A stretch of DNA of 64,000 nucleotides from Gordionus sp. m RMFG-2023 (Eukaryota; Nematomorpha; Gordioida; Chordodea; Parachordodidae), in assembly GCF_954871325.1 (NCBI RefSeq), contig NC_088776.1, positions 61,528,954-61,592,953 on the forward strand, written 5' to 3'. Shown here piece by piece: positions 46,207 to 57,578 of the stretch (its first letter is position 1; each line of letters begins with the position of its first letter). The translations under genes were made by a program, and so were the position numbers. The notes below the pieces were generated by a model, which saw only the letters and a program-made list of their open reading frames with translations, was not told where the DNA came from and ran no database searches.

Positions 46207-48700
46207 CTAATAATATATTAAAAATGAATTTAAAAATATGTATGTATAAAAGAGAAATGAAATAAAAAAAAATAATAAAATTTTTAAAAAAAAAGGGAAC
46301 AAATCGAAATCTACGAAGGTAAAATCTTTAATTGGGGTCCCCTGAGATCTGCCGCATTTTTTTCCTATAGTTTTGATAAAATTGAGAGCATCACTACCGA
46401 ACAGATTGGTATCAATTGGGATACACAAGGTATTAGTGAGGCAAGAATATTTGTTTTTTTTAGGATTTCGGCCTTTTCGATGGCAAAAAATGAGAGGTTG
46501 GATTTGGCAGCAAAATCGACACAGGTATAGTCCCAAGCTAGAGGGAGACCATTCGTCCAGGGAATGAGAGATATGCCATCGGGGCGTATGGCGTTTTTAT
46601 TTGAGAGGCCCACTGGTTCTAGGGTGGATGGAATATTAACTCTTTTAAGAGCAGCTAGGAAGGATTTTGTTGATAGATTTATGACGCGATTGTCGTCCAT
46701 GAGATAACTTGCAGTGCAAAGGATAGTAAGCTTTCGATTCGAAAGGATAGCCACAGTCGATGCAAATGGAGAGAACCACGAGTTACAGCCAATGCGGGGG
46801 GCTAAGTAAATGCGTAGCTCTTCTCCAGTCAAGAGGAGGCCAAGATTGGAACTGGGAATGGCTTCAAGCCATTCGTAATCTAAGCTTGCATATAATACTA
46901 AATTAATGGGATTGTCCTCAAAGGGCCTGTTCGAAATAAAGTATTCAACGGAACGGACGATCAGAAGAGCATCCCAGTCTTTCTAAATGCAGGAAGCCGG
47001 ACGGCAAAGGTTAGTGAGATGTTGCTGTCCCAGAAGGTGAAGGCCTGTGAGAGATCAATGTCTGAAGGAGTGGATCCATAATCAATAATAGATTGTGCAG
47101 CGAGACGAGATGAGATAAAGGCTGGGAGGGAAAGTGTATCGGGGATCGGATACCAATACCACCAGACTTTCTGAGAAGTGAGGCCTGAAGCCAAGATGAA
47201 TTGGAATATTTAAGGTTTAATATGTTTTCAAGGAGACCCTTAATTTGGGTTCATGTCACGGCATTTAAAGATTGGAGAAGATCTCAGGGCGTAAAGGATT
47301 TTGGGTATGTTGAAATAATTTTTTATTAAAAAATAAGATTGATGGGCTGGGAGGTAATTAAATTATGTATTTAATTTGGAATTATTGTTAAGGGATTTGT
47401 TTAAAAATGTCTCGATGGCTTTTTCACCTACTATGGGTGATCCAAGGCGAGTATCTCGTCTCTGTTGATGACGTGATATGCCATGTCTGAAGGGATAGAA
47501 GTGGGATTTAGGAAACAAATCTCACATTTGGGGAGGTTAAGAGATAGTCCTGTTATATGAGAGAGATTCTTAACGATGGGGGTAATGGACATGATTAAGG
47601 AGAGGTTGCCCGAGACAATGCCGTTATCAAGATACCAGGAATTTAAGGTAAGGTTAGATTTAGCTTGAATTTCCTGGGGATCCCGATGCAAAAGAGGTCA
47701 GGGCCTAAGGGGTCACCTTGCTAAATTCCCTCTTGTACGATTATATTATTATTGAATTTTAAAAAAGAATGGTCGAATAGCTGTGGAGGATGTAAGTAGA
47801 GTATTCGGGGTATTGGTTGCAAAATAGATGAAGATGTGTTGGCGTTTTATTGTATTAAATGCATTGTTAAAATCCAGTTTTAAGACAATCAGGTATATAG
47901 TTAGCTATAGTTAAAGAGCAAGGTGAGCGGAAATTTTAGAGCCTCCAGCAACACCAAAGCGAAGTTAAAGGGACGACAAGAATGAAGAAATGGATTCCTT
48001 TATTCGTGAAGCAATGATCTTAGAGACGGTCCTTCGGAAGAACAACCAAACACAATTGGGCGAATATCTCCATTCTTTTTTTTTGAGGCTTATAAGGCGG
48101 GCACTAAAGAGAATAGGAATAATAGGTGATATGGGGAGGGGGGGGGTCCATTAAGAATTATATTTAGTAACCTGGTAAGGATCTGTAAGAGGGCTCTACA
48201 CAAAATAGTGGGTTTTAAAATAGCTTGTATGAAGATAGCGTAATGCCATCATGACCTCCGGAAGAGTCTCAAGATCTAACAGCTTTATAATCTCATCAAT
48301 GCTGATTTCGATAGCTATATGATTAATTTGGCTAGAGAAGGCAAATTCTGAATCAAATATAGGGTATTTTAGAAGCAAAGCTTCTAAGGTAGACTCATTG
48401 TTAGGAGCTAAGGAGTCTTCAGAGGTCATAGCCCGGAGGACTGAGTTTATATTGAGGTAGTTTATTTTGTTCAAAACTTTTTTAGCCCTATGGGCAATGG
48501 AGGGTGGATTGGATGGATGGGTACGAGGTATAGGTGTTTTTATGAAATCCTGGTTGAACAGGGATATTGATGATTTTATATGTTTGGATAATAGAATGTT
48601 TTTATTATCACGGATTTTAAGGGTGAAATTGGTAAAACTAAGTAAGTTTTTCCATTTGAAAAGATTTACCGAATTGTTTACAGTAAATAGGATAATGTAA
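46207..48700 (-). pseudogene. LINE-like reverse transcriptase family, longest copy
   Basis: Read on the minus strand. N-terminal block: NINSVLRAMTSEDSLAPNNE and STLEALLLKYP (48474-48360). RT: LFSARLISLKKK then GDIRPIV (about 48110-48060); RTVSKIIASRI; FGVAGGSKISAHLAL; LDFNNAFNTIKRQHIF (about 47870-47830); QGDPLGPDLFCI (about 47715-47680); SWYLDNGIVSGNLSL, where YLDN replaces YLDD (about 47640-47590); GLSLNLPKCEICF. Thumb and C-terminal region: LPAFISSRLAAQSIIDYGST; ELRIYLAPRIGC; NIPSTLEPVGLSNKN then RPDGISLIPWTNGLPLAWDY and TCVDFAAKSNLSF (46620-46490); and a tail IGKKCGRSQGTP. The RPDG...WD...C-D pattern could be a restriction-like nuclease fold; this is inference. Several frameshifts and stops break it. 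Confidence 0.75.
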
Positions 48701-48778
48701 ATTAAAAAATTTTTTATAAATAAATGTTAACAATGAAGGGCAAATTCTTATAAAATTCTTTTAAAATTTTTTAACAAG

Positions 48779-48799
48779 TTGGTGAAGAAGTGGCTCAGG
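48779..48799 (+). CDS. candidate micro-exon 14 (VGEEVAQ), B type
   Basis: Twenty-one nucleotides, starting TTGGTGAAGAAGTGG and ending CTCAGG, after TTTTTTAACAAG and before GTAAGAATATTTG. Phase-1 reading: V-G-E-E-V-A-Q plus split Gly. A near relative of the exon at 13157. Confidence 0.65.
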
Positions 48800-49215
48800 G
48801 TAAGAATATTTGTTTGATGAATGACTACACATATTTTATTTATATATATCTTAATTAATAATAAACGGATAAAAAATTAATTTATTGAAATATGGTATAA
48901 TATAGTTTTGTAAAGTAATGCGAAAATAGTAACGCAATTCGTTTTACCATAGTCTATAGGTAAACGCGTTTTTCTTTACTTACTTCTAATTTTTATTCAA
49001 AAATACTTTAATGTTTTATAAAATTACTTTTATTAATTTTTATATTTTTAAATAATTTAAGTCGAGTTTTTAATTCACATCAACTCACAAATATTTTAAT
49101 TTTTCTTTGTTAAACTTTTAGTCAATACTGTTAAACTAATTAATATTAAATCAATCAATGTATATTATTTATATTTATATTAATATTATTATTAATATTA
49201 TAATATTTATATAGA
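48800..49215 (+). repeat. B-family intron block, copy 4
   Basis: AGAATATTTGTTTGATGAAT, AATATGGTATAATATAG, ATTCGTTTTACCATAGTCTA, GGTAAACGCGTTTTT, CACATCAACTCACAAATATT, TTTTAGTCAATACTGTTAAA, AATCAATCAATGTATATTAT, as in the copies at 13178 and 51346. Confidence 0.75.
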
Positions 49216-50005
49216 ATATTTTAAAATAATTGCGGTGTGAGTACTCAGTTAACTCCCTTTGTATTAACCTTTATAATAGACAAGATTAGTTATTTATAAA
49301 TCATTTTAAATATAAAAATTAAAATATTTTTTCTAAAAATGGTATTCAGCAAGGAGATCCATTAGTTCCTACACTATATTTTCAAATCAAATTATCGAAA
49401 ATGTAATCCACATAAATAGTATTCTTAAATTTAATTTTTTGAAATATGAGTTCTATTCATCTTTTATAGCCAAATTTAATAATATGAAAAATATATTAAA
49501 ATATCTACTCATCAGATATTTTATCTAAAATTCTTTTTTCATCCCATAATTTGATATGCTTTACTTCGTCAATGTTTATGTTCTCTTAAAATTTTGATAA
49601 AACTGGAATAATATCTAAAACACACGAATTCATTCTAATTTAAAAATTCTTCCTTCTTTTGGGTGAAAATTGCCCCATCAAAGCTCTGCAATCTAGATTT
49701 TCACTCCCCATAATATTCTTGAAGACTTTAATGCAATTTTTCTATCTCATATAGCACTACGATCTCTGGAGTAGAAACTTACATACTAATCTTAAAAACA
49801 AGTACTTAATGTACTTTAGATATAGAATTACAACAAATACATATACTGGAAAACCAAATAAATCCTCTTCTCTCATTATATAAATCAAAATCACCCATAT
49901 AATGGTAACAATACAACTCTTTAAGGCCAATAATGGTTAAGCAAGAAGTTGTTCTAATTTGATCTTTCATTTGTAGCAATTATTATCATCATTGATTTAA
50001 ACTCT

Positions 50006-50080
50006 TAAATTGTACCATCACGAACATGCACTTCCTATAACACTCATGCTATAGCTTATCCAAAACCCCAATTATTGCAT
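50006..50080 (+). repeat. A-family upstream block, copy 4
   Basis: AATTGTACCATCACGAACAT, GCACTTCCTATAACACTCAT, GCTATAGCTTATCC and AATTATTGCATTT precede the A-type exon at 50182. Confidence 0.75.
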
Positions 50081-50181
50081 TTAAATAAAAAACTGTTTAA
50101 AGAGCGTTCGCAAATTATTAATCTACCTTTTTAAATCTTTTTATAAATAATTATTTATTTTCTCACTATTTATTTTATTAG

Positions 50182-50199
50182 CTAATGTTGTTGCTTCGG
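50182..50199 (+). CDS. candidate micro-exon 15 (ANVVAS), A type
   Basis: Eighteen nucleotides, CTAATGTTGTTGCTTCGG, after TATTTATTTTATTAG and before GTAATAATATAT. Phase-1 reading: A-N-V-V-A-S plus split Gly. The downstream intron carries the A-family text (GCATAACTCAAATAG, ACTATGCCAGCC). Confidence 0.6.
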
Positions 50200-51328
50200 G
50201 TAATAATATATATACATGTAAAAAATAAGTTAATTGTTTCTGACATTAATTAATATTACAAGATATAATTTAAAAAAACAATTTGAAACTTAAATTGGGC
50301 ATAACTCAAATAGATGTTTATTATCACCTATATTATAAAACATGATAAAAATAAATTCTCCAATTACCCTTAAGCATTTAATATCAAATATTTGGAAACT
50401 ATAAACTAGCTATTTATCAGCTTCAAAAACGGCATTTTTTATCATTAGCATAAAAAATATCATAAACTTGATGGATATTAAAGATCAAAGTAAAGTTTTT
50501 AATTTATAACATAGTCCTTAAATTGAATTTATCTTGAAAACATATATAGAATAATATAAATAATTTTGGCATAGTTACTATGCCAGCCAAACTGGGAGAG
50601 TTTTCTGTAAAATATGTGATCCCGATTGGAAAATATCCTCTATTAGAATTCAGATTAGCAGATTTGGAATAAGTAATTGATGGTTAATTTAGAAAATGAT
50701 TAGAGCTGGATAATAAAATCAATATTATGACAGAGAATATTCTATTTTAAGCATATTCATTATAATTAAAAATAATAATATAAATTTTAAATCCAATTAT
50801 TAGTCAATCCTTTGAAAGTTGAAATCATTATTATTATATTTTTAAAAAATTACAACTTAAAAATTTTAATTAAAATATATAAATAATAATAAAATATAAA
50901 AAGACTAAGATGATAAATAATAAATCTTTAATTATATTCCCAAAGAACATCCAAACATATTTATTGGTTCCTACAAAAAAAATTTATTGGCCTCGTTTAA
51001 GATGGGAGGGGGGGAGGGCAGGGCACAAATTACTTTTATAATAAAATGAGGAAAAGATTATGCATTAATGAAGTAATAACATCGTATTATATTTATAATT
51101 GTGTTTTATTGTTTCCCTTTATTTTAGTGTAAATTGAATAAATTTATTGTTGATATTATTGGTTGGGTTAACAACAAAATTATTAATATTTTAGAATTTG
51201 TTATTTTTTTTTGACAGGCCCTTAGAAGGTTTCATTTATATATTTATAAAGACTCACATATATATTCCATAACAATTTCGAGGGATTATAGTGGTACCTA
51301 AAATCAATAAATATAAATTTTTAACAAG

Positions 51329-51345
51329 ATGCTGGATAGCTCCGG
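51329..51345 (+). pseudogene. decayed B-type micro-exon
   Basis: After TTTTTAACAAG the segment ATGCTGGATAGCTCCGG is 17 nt, contains an in-phase stop and is followed by ATAAG instead of GTAAG. The B-type intron text downstream (TATAATATAGTGCTGTAAAG, GGTAAACGCGTTAT) is still well preserved. Confidence 0.55.
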
Positions 51346-51720
51346 ATAAGAAATTACAGAACTTTTATTTATTTAGTGATAGTAAATTATTAGAAAATGC
51401 TATAATATAGTGCTGTAAAGTAACTCCAAAATAGTTATGTCATTCGTTAAAGTCAAGGTAAACGCGTTATTTAAACTGTAACATGAAACACTTACTTCAA
51501 CATTTTATTAAAAAATATTGAAATAACATATTTTATTGTATTTTAAAATTTTATAAATAATTTAAAACGAGTTTAATTTACATCTTCCAAATATTTTAAA
51601 TTTTCGCTGCTAAATAGTTATTATTTTTAAACTAATTAATAATGAATCAATCAATGTATGTTACTTATATTTTATATTCTTATTAATGCTATAATTTATT
51701 TTAAAGAATATTATATCAAT
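51346..51720 (+). repeat. B-family intron block, copy 5
   Basis: ATAATATAGTGCTGTAAAG, TTCGTTAAAGTCAAGGTAAA, CGCGTTATTT, CATCTTCCAAATATTTTAAA, GAATCAATCAATGTATGTTA, in the usual order. Confidence 0.7.
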
Positions 51721-52401
51721 TATACATTTTCTTAAGATGAAGGGTAAAACCCACCTTGGCTTGAAACATTTTTTACAACAATGAAAAACACATCTTATTA
51801 AAATGTTCATAACTAGATGTAAATTTTTCCATAACTCCTTGAAATTAACAGTCTTATTAAAATGAATCTATATAATTTCACGAATCTTGTTAAAATTTCA
51901 GAAATTTTTCAGATAACAAGTCGTTCATAGATCATGTTATGGCACCTGTCCTAGGGCTTAGAAAGAGAAGAAAAAGTGGATTTGAATATATGCATTTTGT
52001 AACACATCTATTAAAGCAACTCTGCAGATAAAAATAAAAGTTATATATTCAAGATATTTTTAATCTATATACTGATAATATTTCATTTCATGAATATATA
52101 TTATCAGTAATAATTCACCCGCTATTAATCAAATAGTACGTAAAACTAAATGTCAGCAGAAGCTTTAACTTCTGTTTGCGAAAAAAAATCTTGTCAAAGT
52201 AAAGGCAGACTTGATACTTCAAAACCACACATTTACTATTTAAAATTAAGTAAACTTATGAAAATAAATTCTATAGTTATATGCTTGGATATTTTCTTAC
52301 ATTATTTTTAATTTTTTTAAGAGTAAGCATATCATGCTATATTTCTAAATTGTAATATCATTTGTATTATATATAAATTTTAAACCTCTACTTTTTTTTA
52401 G

Positions 52402-52410
52402 TCATGTCAG
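52402..52410 (+). CDS. candidate micro-exon 16 (VMS), 9 nt
   Basis: Nine nucleotides, TCATGTCAG, after a strong acceptor CTACTTTTTTTTAG and before GTAAGACATACC. Phase-1 reading: V-M-S plus a split codon. It has no obvious paralogue in the window. If real it is the most downstream exon I can see; no terminal exon or polyadenylation region was identified after it. Confidence 0.4.
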
Positions 52411-53630
52411 GTAAGACATACCATAAAATTTAATCATTTATACTAGCATAATTATGATTAGAGCTGTGCATGAAGTGGATTTTACCTAACAAGCCAACCC
52501 ATTCTTTTTTGAAATTTTTTAACCCCACACCCACCTTACTGATTGGTAACTTTTTATCAATCATGTTACGAGACTATAAAAATCATTTTACATTTTATAA
52601 ATGATTTCTAAAATTTTGTGCTTTGTATTCTATCATATGTCAATATTGTATTCTAGTCTTTTATACCTCGCCCATTGCAAACCTCTAGTCATTATTATTT
52701 TTAGAAATATTACTATATTATTTTTTAAAACTTTAACTAATTTAAACATTTTATTTTCAACGTGTGATTTGATTAAAAACCTCTTAGTGAAATACAATTA
52801 AAGCTTTTAAGAATATACTATGATTTATATTTAGGTCTTATAATCGGGTGTAAGTTTTCCTATTTTTAAGAACCATCATTTATATTGTATTACCAAACTG
52901 CCATCATTTCTTTTAAAAGTGATGATTTTTATAAAATAGTCTTCCCTTGGCTTAAAATTTATATTTAAAATTGATTTGGTTATAATAAATAAAGTTAATT
53001 TATATTAATTTTTTGGGGGGATAAATTGTTAAAAAAATGTGGCAAATTAATTAGTATAGATTTTATACAAGTGTTCATTTATTAAACATTAACATTTTTT
53101 TCATATTCCTGATAGAATTCCTTAAATAATATAATAATTAAGAAGTAGTCACCTATAGGTTTTTTTATATACAGTAAATTCTTCTTATTTTATATAATAT
53201 TTTATATGTATATATATTTATTTATTTATAAATTATTTTTAAGAGTTTAACGCTGAAATCCGATATTTCTATCCATTATGTTATATTAATCACATATTCT
53301 AAATTTTAATTGGGGAATTATTAAATAATATTCAATTTTTTTCATTTGGCTAAATGTGTGATTTATTATAACTATCTGGAAATTTTCATCAAACAAAATA
53401 TTCGTGAAATAAAAGGATTATTTAAAAATTCACTTCGTAATTAATAGTAGATATTAGTTAAAAAAAACTAATAGTTGTTAAAGGAGATGTGGATCTTAAT
53501 ATAAAAAAATTTATGTGATCTTATTTAAAATATTCTATTTAAGCAATTGCCACTTCAATTTTAATATTCAAGGATTTTCTCTTCCGATTTTCGCAATTAA
53601 TCAATTTTCCCTCAAATTGATAATAAAAAT
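52411..53630. other. AT-rich spacer, nothing recognised
   Basis: No gene, element or repeat family identified. A short open frame at 52601-52801 has the composition of random AT-rich sequence. Confidence 0.5.
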
Positions 53631-53634
53631 TTAT

Positions 53635-53870
53635 GGTAAGCGGAATATAATTCCCCGAAAAAAAAAACTCCCCAATAATGTGATTCTTCGAAAATAATTA
53701 CTCCGGAATTGTAAAAATTTTAAATATTTTATTTGAGAATTTATATCTTGTGCATATATTTATAGGATTTTATTTCTCCTATTTTATTAATTTTGTAATT
53801 TTTAATATCTTAAAAATCGCAAATTTTTTATTTCCGAGTATATTTTTTCTAAGATTCTATTTATAGCCTT
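53635..53870. mobile_element. MULE-derived MITE or solo TIR fragment
   Basis: Begins GGTAAGCGGAATATAATTCC, the start of the MULE at 39204 (GGTAAGCGGAAAATAATTCC), with a few CCGAAAA and CTCCGGAATTG units. It then continues with AAATATTTTATTTGAGAATT and AATTTTGTAATTTTTAATAT as in the inverted inner MULE repeat at 42740-42905, ending near AAGATTCTATTT. It shows that short derivatives of the same MULE family exist nearby. Confidence 0.65.
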
Positions 53871-54400
53871 TCATAATAACAAGTGAACAAAATAATAAAT
53901 GGGATAAATTTCTCAATATATGCATAAATTATAAATAGAATATTTTTTTAAAGCAAGGCACGGCTTTTATTGATCTTCTATCCAAACTAGATTTTAGAGA
54001 TTTTGATAAAGGGAAGGAGCAATATTAGCTGATTATTTTTACATTTTGTTGGAGAATTTTAAACCCACATATTGCAGGATTTTTTAGTGAGTTTTGTTAT
54101 AATAATTTTTTATATATTTAAATCTTTTAAAAATTTTAAAATACAAGCATTAATGAAAAATAATTTTAATATGTCTTTTGAATTATTATTTATATTCACA
54201 TATTGTATATAACATTTGGTAATATAAGGTGGGGGTGAATAAAATGTACCTTATATTAATCATGTCCATTGCACGAAACTATTTGTTTAATGTTCACGGG
54301 CCAACGAAACGCTAAAAATAATTTCGAAAAAATTTCTAGGAAATTTTCAGAAAGTTTTCTAAAGATATTATGAATATTTTATGCTCATATAAAACAAAAT
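53871..54400. other. AT-rich spacer, nothing recognised
   Basis: No feature found. Confidence 0.5.
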
Positions 54401-54402
54401 TA

Positions 54403-54770
54403 TTATTTGTATTTTAATATCTATAACTAAAATTTCAAATTCTCATGGCGTATTTTATACTGAATTAACGTTGATAGATTTTGTTCAGAAAGTATAAATA
54501 GCCTTCCTGTTGTATCCATTAATTACATAAGAAAACATATTAATTATTAGTCTTTCTAAAAAACATAGGGTAAAACAGGTCTATAAATAATTAATTGTAT
54601 TATAAATATATATAATTAAAATTTCAACATGGCCTATTTTAATACCAAATTAACGTTGATAGAATTTTTCAGAAATTATAAATGAATAACCTTCCTGTTG
54701 TATCCATTAATTGATCTTTACATAAGAAAACATAATAATTATTATTCTTTTTTAAAAACACTACAACAGG
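54403..54770. repeat. two-copy tandem duplication, about 184 bp
   Basis: Two adjacent copies share AAAATTTCAA-TC, AATTAACGTTGATAGA, CCTTCCTGTTGTATCCATTA and ACATAAGAAAACATA. The copies have diverged by small indels. Confidence 0.7.
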
Positions 54771-55765
54771 CCTATAATTTATCTTTAACATTGTCTCATT
54801 GATTCTAATCATATTTTATCATATATTTAATATTGTATCCAGAAAAATAAGCTCAAAAAACGGAAAAAAAAAATTGCGGTTTATAAAAACTGAGGCAAAA
54901 AAATGTCAGAAAAATAGGTGGGCAATATCAGCCTTTTTTATTTAAAGTGGAGGAAATTTTTATAAAAAATTTTTAATTTAAGAATCACTTTTTTATTATA
55001 TAAAGTTATGTCCTAAATAAAAAATCAAATTCGATATTCGAAACTTTATCGAAAAAAAGATTAATACTTTTTTTTTAATAAAAAGATAAAAATAAGTATA
55101 AATATTTATAGTAATAAAATTTCTTAAAAACAGAATTTAGACCAAGTCTAATTAAAAAAAATTTATTTTAAAAATTCATGAAGAGTACACAAATAAAAAT
55201 TGAAACTTTTCCTTGAGGGTTATTGAATATCATTTACATTTACCAATTATTCTGTGCTAAATAATTTTAATCTGTGACTTATTAATTTAAAAATAAACAC
55301 CAATCATTTTTCCTAAAAATATGGATACTACGTGAAGATATCTATCTCAAATATGAGAAAACGGGCAAAGTTGCGCTATCTAATAACTCGATTGAGGAAA
55401 TTTTAATAGGAATTCGATAGTCAAGAATAAATAACATTAGAAGATTCAGTTAAGAATTAACCACAAATTTTTATCTTACTTACCAATATTAGACTTATAA
55501 TCTTCATTATCATTACTTTAGACTTTAAAGATGTTAAAATTTGAAATTATTTTTAATATAAAGGTGACTGGGTACAATAGGCGGGCCATTAAAGTTACGC
55601 TTCCTTTTATATAACATCGTCGGAGAGGCCAATAAAAGGATAATAATATTAGCAGCACAAGAAACTTAAAGCTACTGTATTAATTCTCGACGCAGTTTTT
55701 TATAAAAACTATAATAATTTATTTTGCAATATATTAATAATATCATGATCATCTAATAACAGATA
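54771..55765. other. AT-rich spacer, nothing recognised
   Basis: No gene or element found. A GC-richer island at 55560-55630 (GGGTACAATAGGCGGGCC) has no recognisable identity. Confidence 0.5.
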
Positions 55766-55773
55766 TTATTGGT

Positions 55774-56121
55774 AAATCCTTCCTTCCTTCCTGCCTTCCT
55801 TCCTTCCTTCCTTCCTTCCTGCCTTCCTTCCTTCCTTCCTTCCTTCCTTCCTTCCTTCCTTCCTTCCTTCCTTCCTTCCTTCCTGCCTTCCTTCCTTCCT
55901 TCCTTCCTTCCTTCCTTCCTTCCTTCCTTCCTTCCTTCCTTCCTTCCTTCCTTCCTTCCTTCCTTCCTTCCTTCCTTCCTTCCTTCCTTCCTTCCTTCCT
56001 TCCTTCCTTCCTTCCTTCCTTCCTTCCTTCCTTCCTTCCTTCCTTCCTTCCTTCCTTCCTTCCTTCCTTCCTTCCTTCCTTCCTTCCTTCTTTCTTTCTT
56101 TCTTTCTTTCTTTTTCTTTTT
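55774..56121. repeat. (TTCC)n microsatellite, about 350 bp
   Basis: A nearly pure TTCC array with a few CTGCC interruptions that degenerates to (TTTC)n at the 3' end. Frames on both strands are open only because the unit has no stop codon. Such a long, pure tract is expected to be length-polymorphic. Confidence 0.97.
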
Positions 56122-56489
56122 TTAAAAGGTACAAGTTAAAATTTATTTAACAAGCAAAATGAATAATTAAAAACAATTCTGCAAAAAATTATATTCATTT
56201 TGGACTGTTTAAATACCGACCCTTAAAATAAAAAAAGTGTTAATTTGAAGCAAAAATACCATTTTTAATAAACGATTACCTGCTAGCACTAAATGTAATA
56301 GAAATTTGATAAGTAATATAGTTAAATTTTAATTAATAATAAATGCTATTTCATTGACTTCACTTAATGGCATAAATTAAATTGCATATGTTTTAAAAAA
56401 ACATTAAAACTTATAAATAAATTAAAAATTTTTAAATGATATTTTCATATAAAATTTTTTTATAAAAACAGGAACATGTGAATGCTTAT

Positions 56490-56715
56490 GAAAACTGAAT
56501 CTGCCGATTTCGAGAGAAACTCGTTTTAGTAACCTGTAATGAACCTAACCGCATGGGCCTCGAAATTTGGAACCTCCTTTTCGAAATTCATTAGAGTGTT
56601 AGTTACGCTTATAATTATTCGTGAGCCCAGCATATTTTTATTGATGAGATCTACCTTTTAGTTGGCTAAAAATGAGAGGTTAAACTTTGCTACTGAAAAA
56701 CATCAATAAAAAAAA
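56490..56715 (-). pseudogene. possible C-terminal fragment of the RT family
   Basis: On the minus strand, VAKFNLSFLAN corresponds to FAAKSNLSFFAIEKAE of the copy at 46.5 kb, and the nucleotide string AAAAATGAGAGGTT is shared. Further on, ISVTNTLMNFEKEV and AHAVRFI may be the tail block. The upstream part is not readable. Short and degenerate. Confidence 0.35.
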
Positions 56716-57570
56716 GGCTTTCTCCATTTAGAAACTTTTTTTGAACATTATTAATAGAAAATAATTATAAAGAAAACTTCTCTACGCAAATATATTGTGT
56801 GGGATAGACCCTTAACTTTCAAGATGCATATATTAGATAATTGTTCAATATAGTTTCTTACTCTTTCTTGAAAGACAATTTAAAAGTCTCTTTGTGTTTC
56901 TTTAATCTTGATTTATATATTTTTACTGTTTCTCAGTTTGATTACTATGGTGGATTTTCATTAAATACATTAATGATTGCACCTTGACATTTTTTCTATT
57001 ATAATTTCTTACCAAACTCAAATTTCAAATTGTAAAATAAGGTTCATCCTAAAAAAACAATAGTTAATTTAAAAAATATTGATTTGTCTAATGAATACAA
57101 ATTCTTTCAAGTGCTGGCGATTTAAATTTGTAAGCTAAATTTTTTTAAATAAAAATGTTATAGGTATTATTATTCTGATGGGAAATCTGCCAGTAGCTAT
57201 ATAAGCGATCAACCTCTTAGATATCAAGATTTTATACATTGCTTCTCTAAACATTATTACTTTTGATACTATGACCTGTCCATTAGAATTTGCCTATAAT
57301 GGGTCTTGAATACTTTATTACAAAATATTATTCTTAGAAATCAATGGGAGATTTTAGTCAACTTTGGTGGTATTCTTTCTCAGAAAAGAGAGCTATGATA
57401 CTTTGGGAAATAATCTGAAATGATTTTATTCGAATATCATATAACTGAAACAGCATTATAAAGTTGGGTTATGAGAGCAAAATTTAAATAATATCAAATA
57501 ATTTAGAGTTTAAAACGGAATAAATAGACTTCGAATAAAAGGGTAAATATATATAACAAATTAGGAAGAT
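56716..57570. other. unassigned, slightly GC-richer spacer
   Basis: No recognisable gene. It may include more of the decayed RT copy but no motif can be read. Confidence 0.4.
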
Positions 57571-57578
57571 ATTGGTAA

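Noticed and set aside
55766-56134. Open frames of about 120 residues (KEGR and LPSF repeats)
   Set aside because: Pure translations of the (TTCC)n microsatellite.
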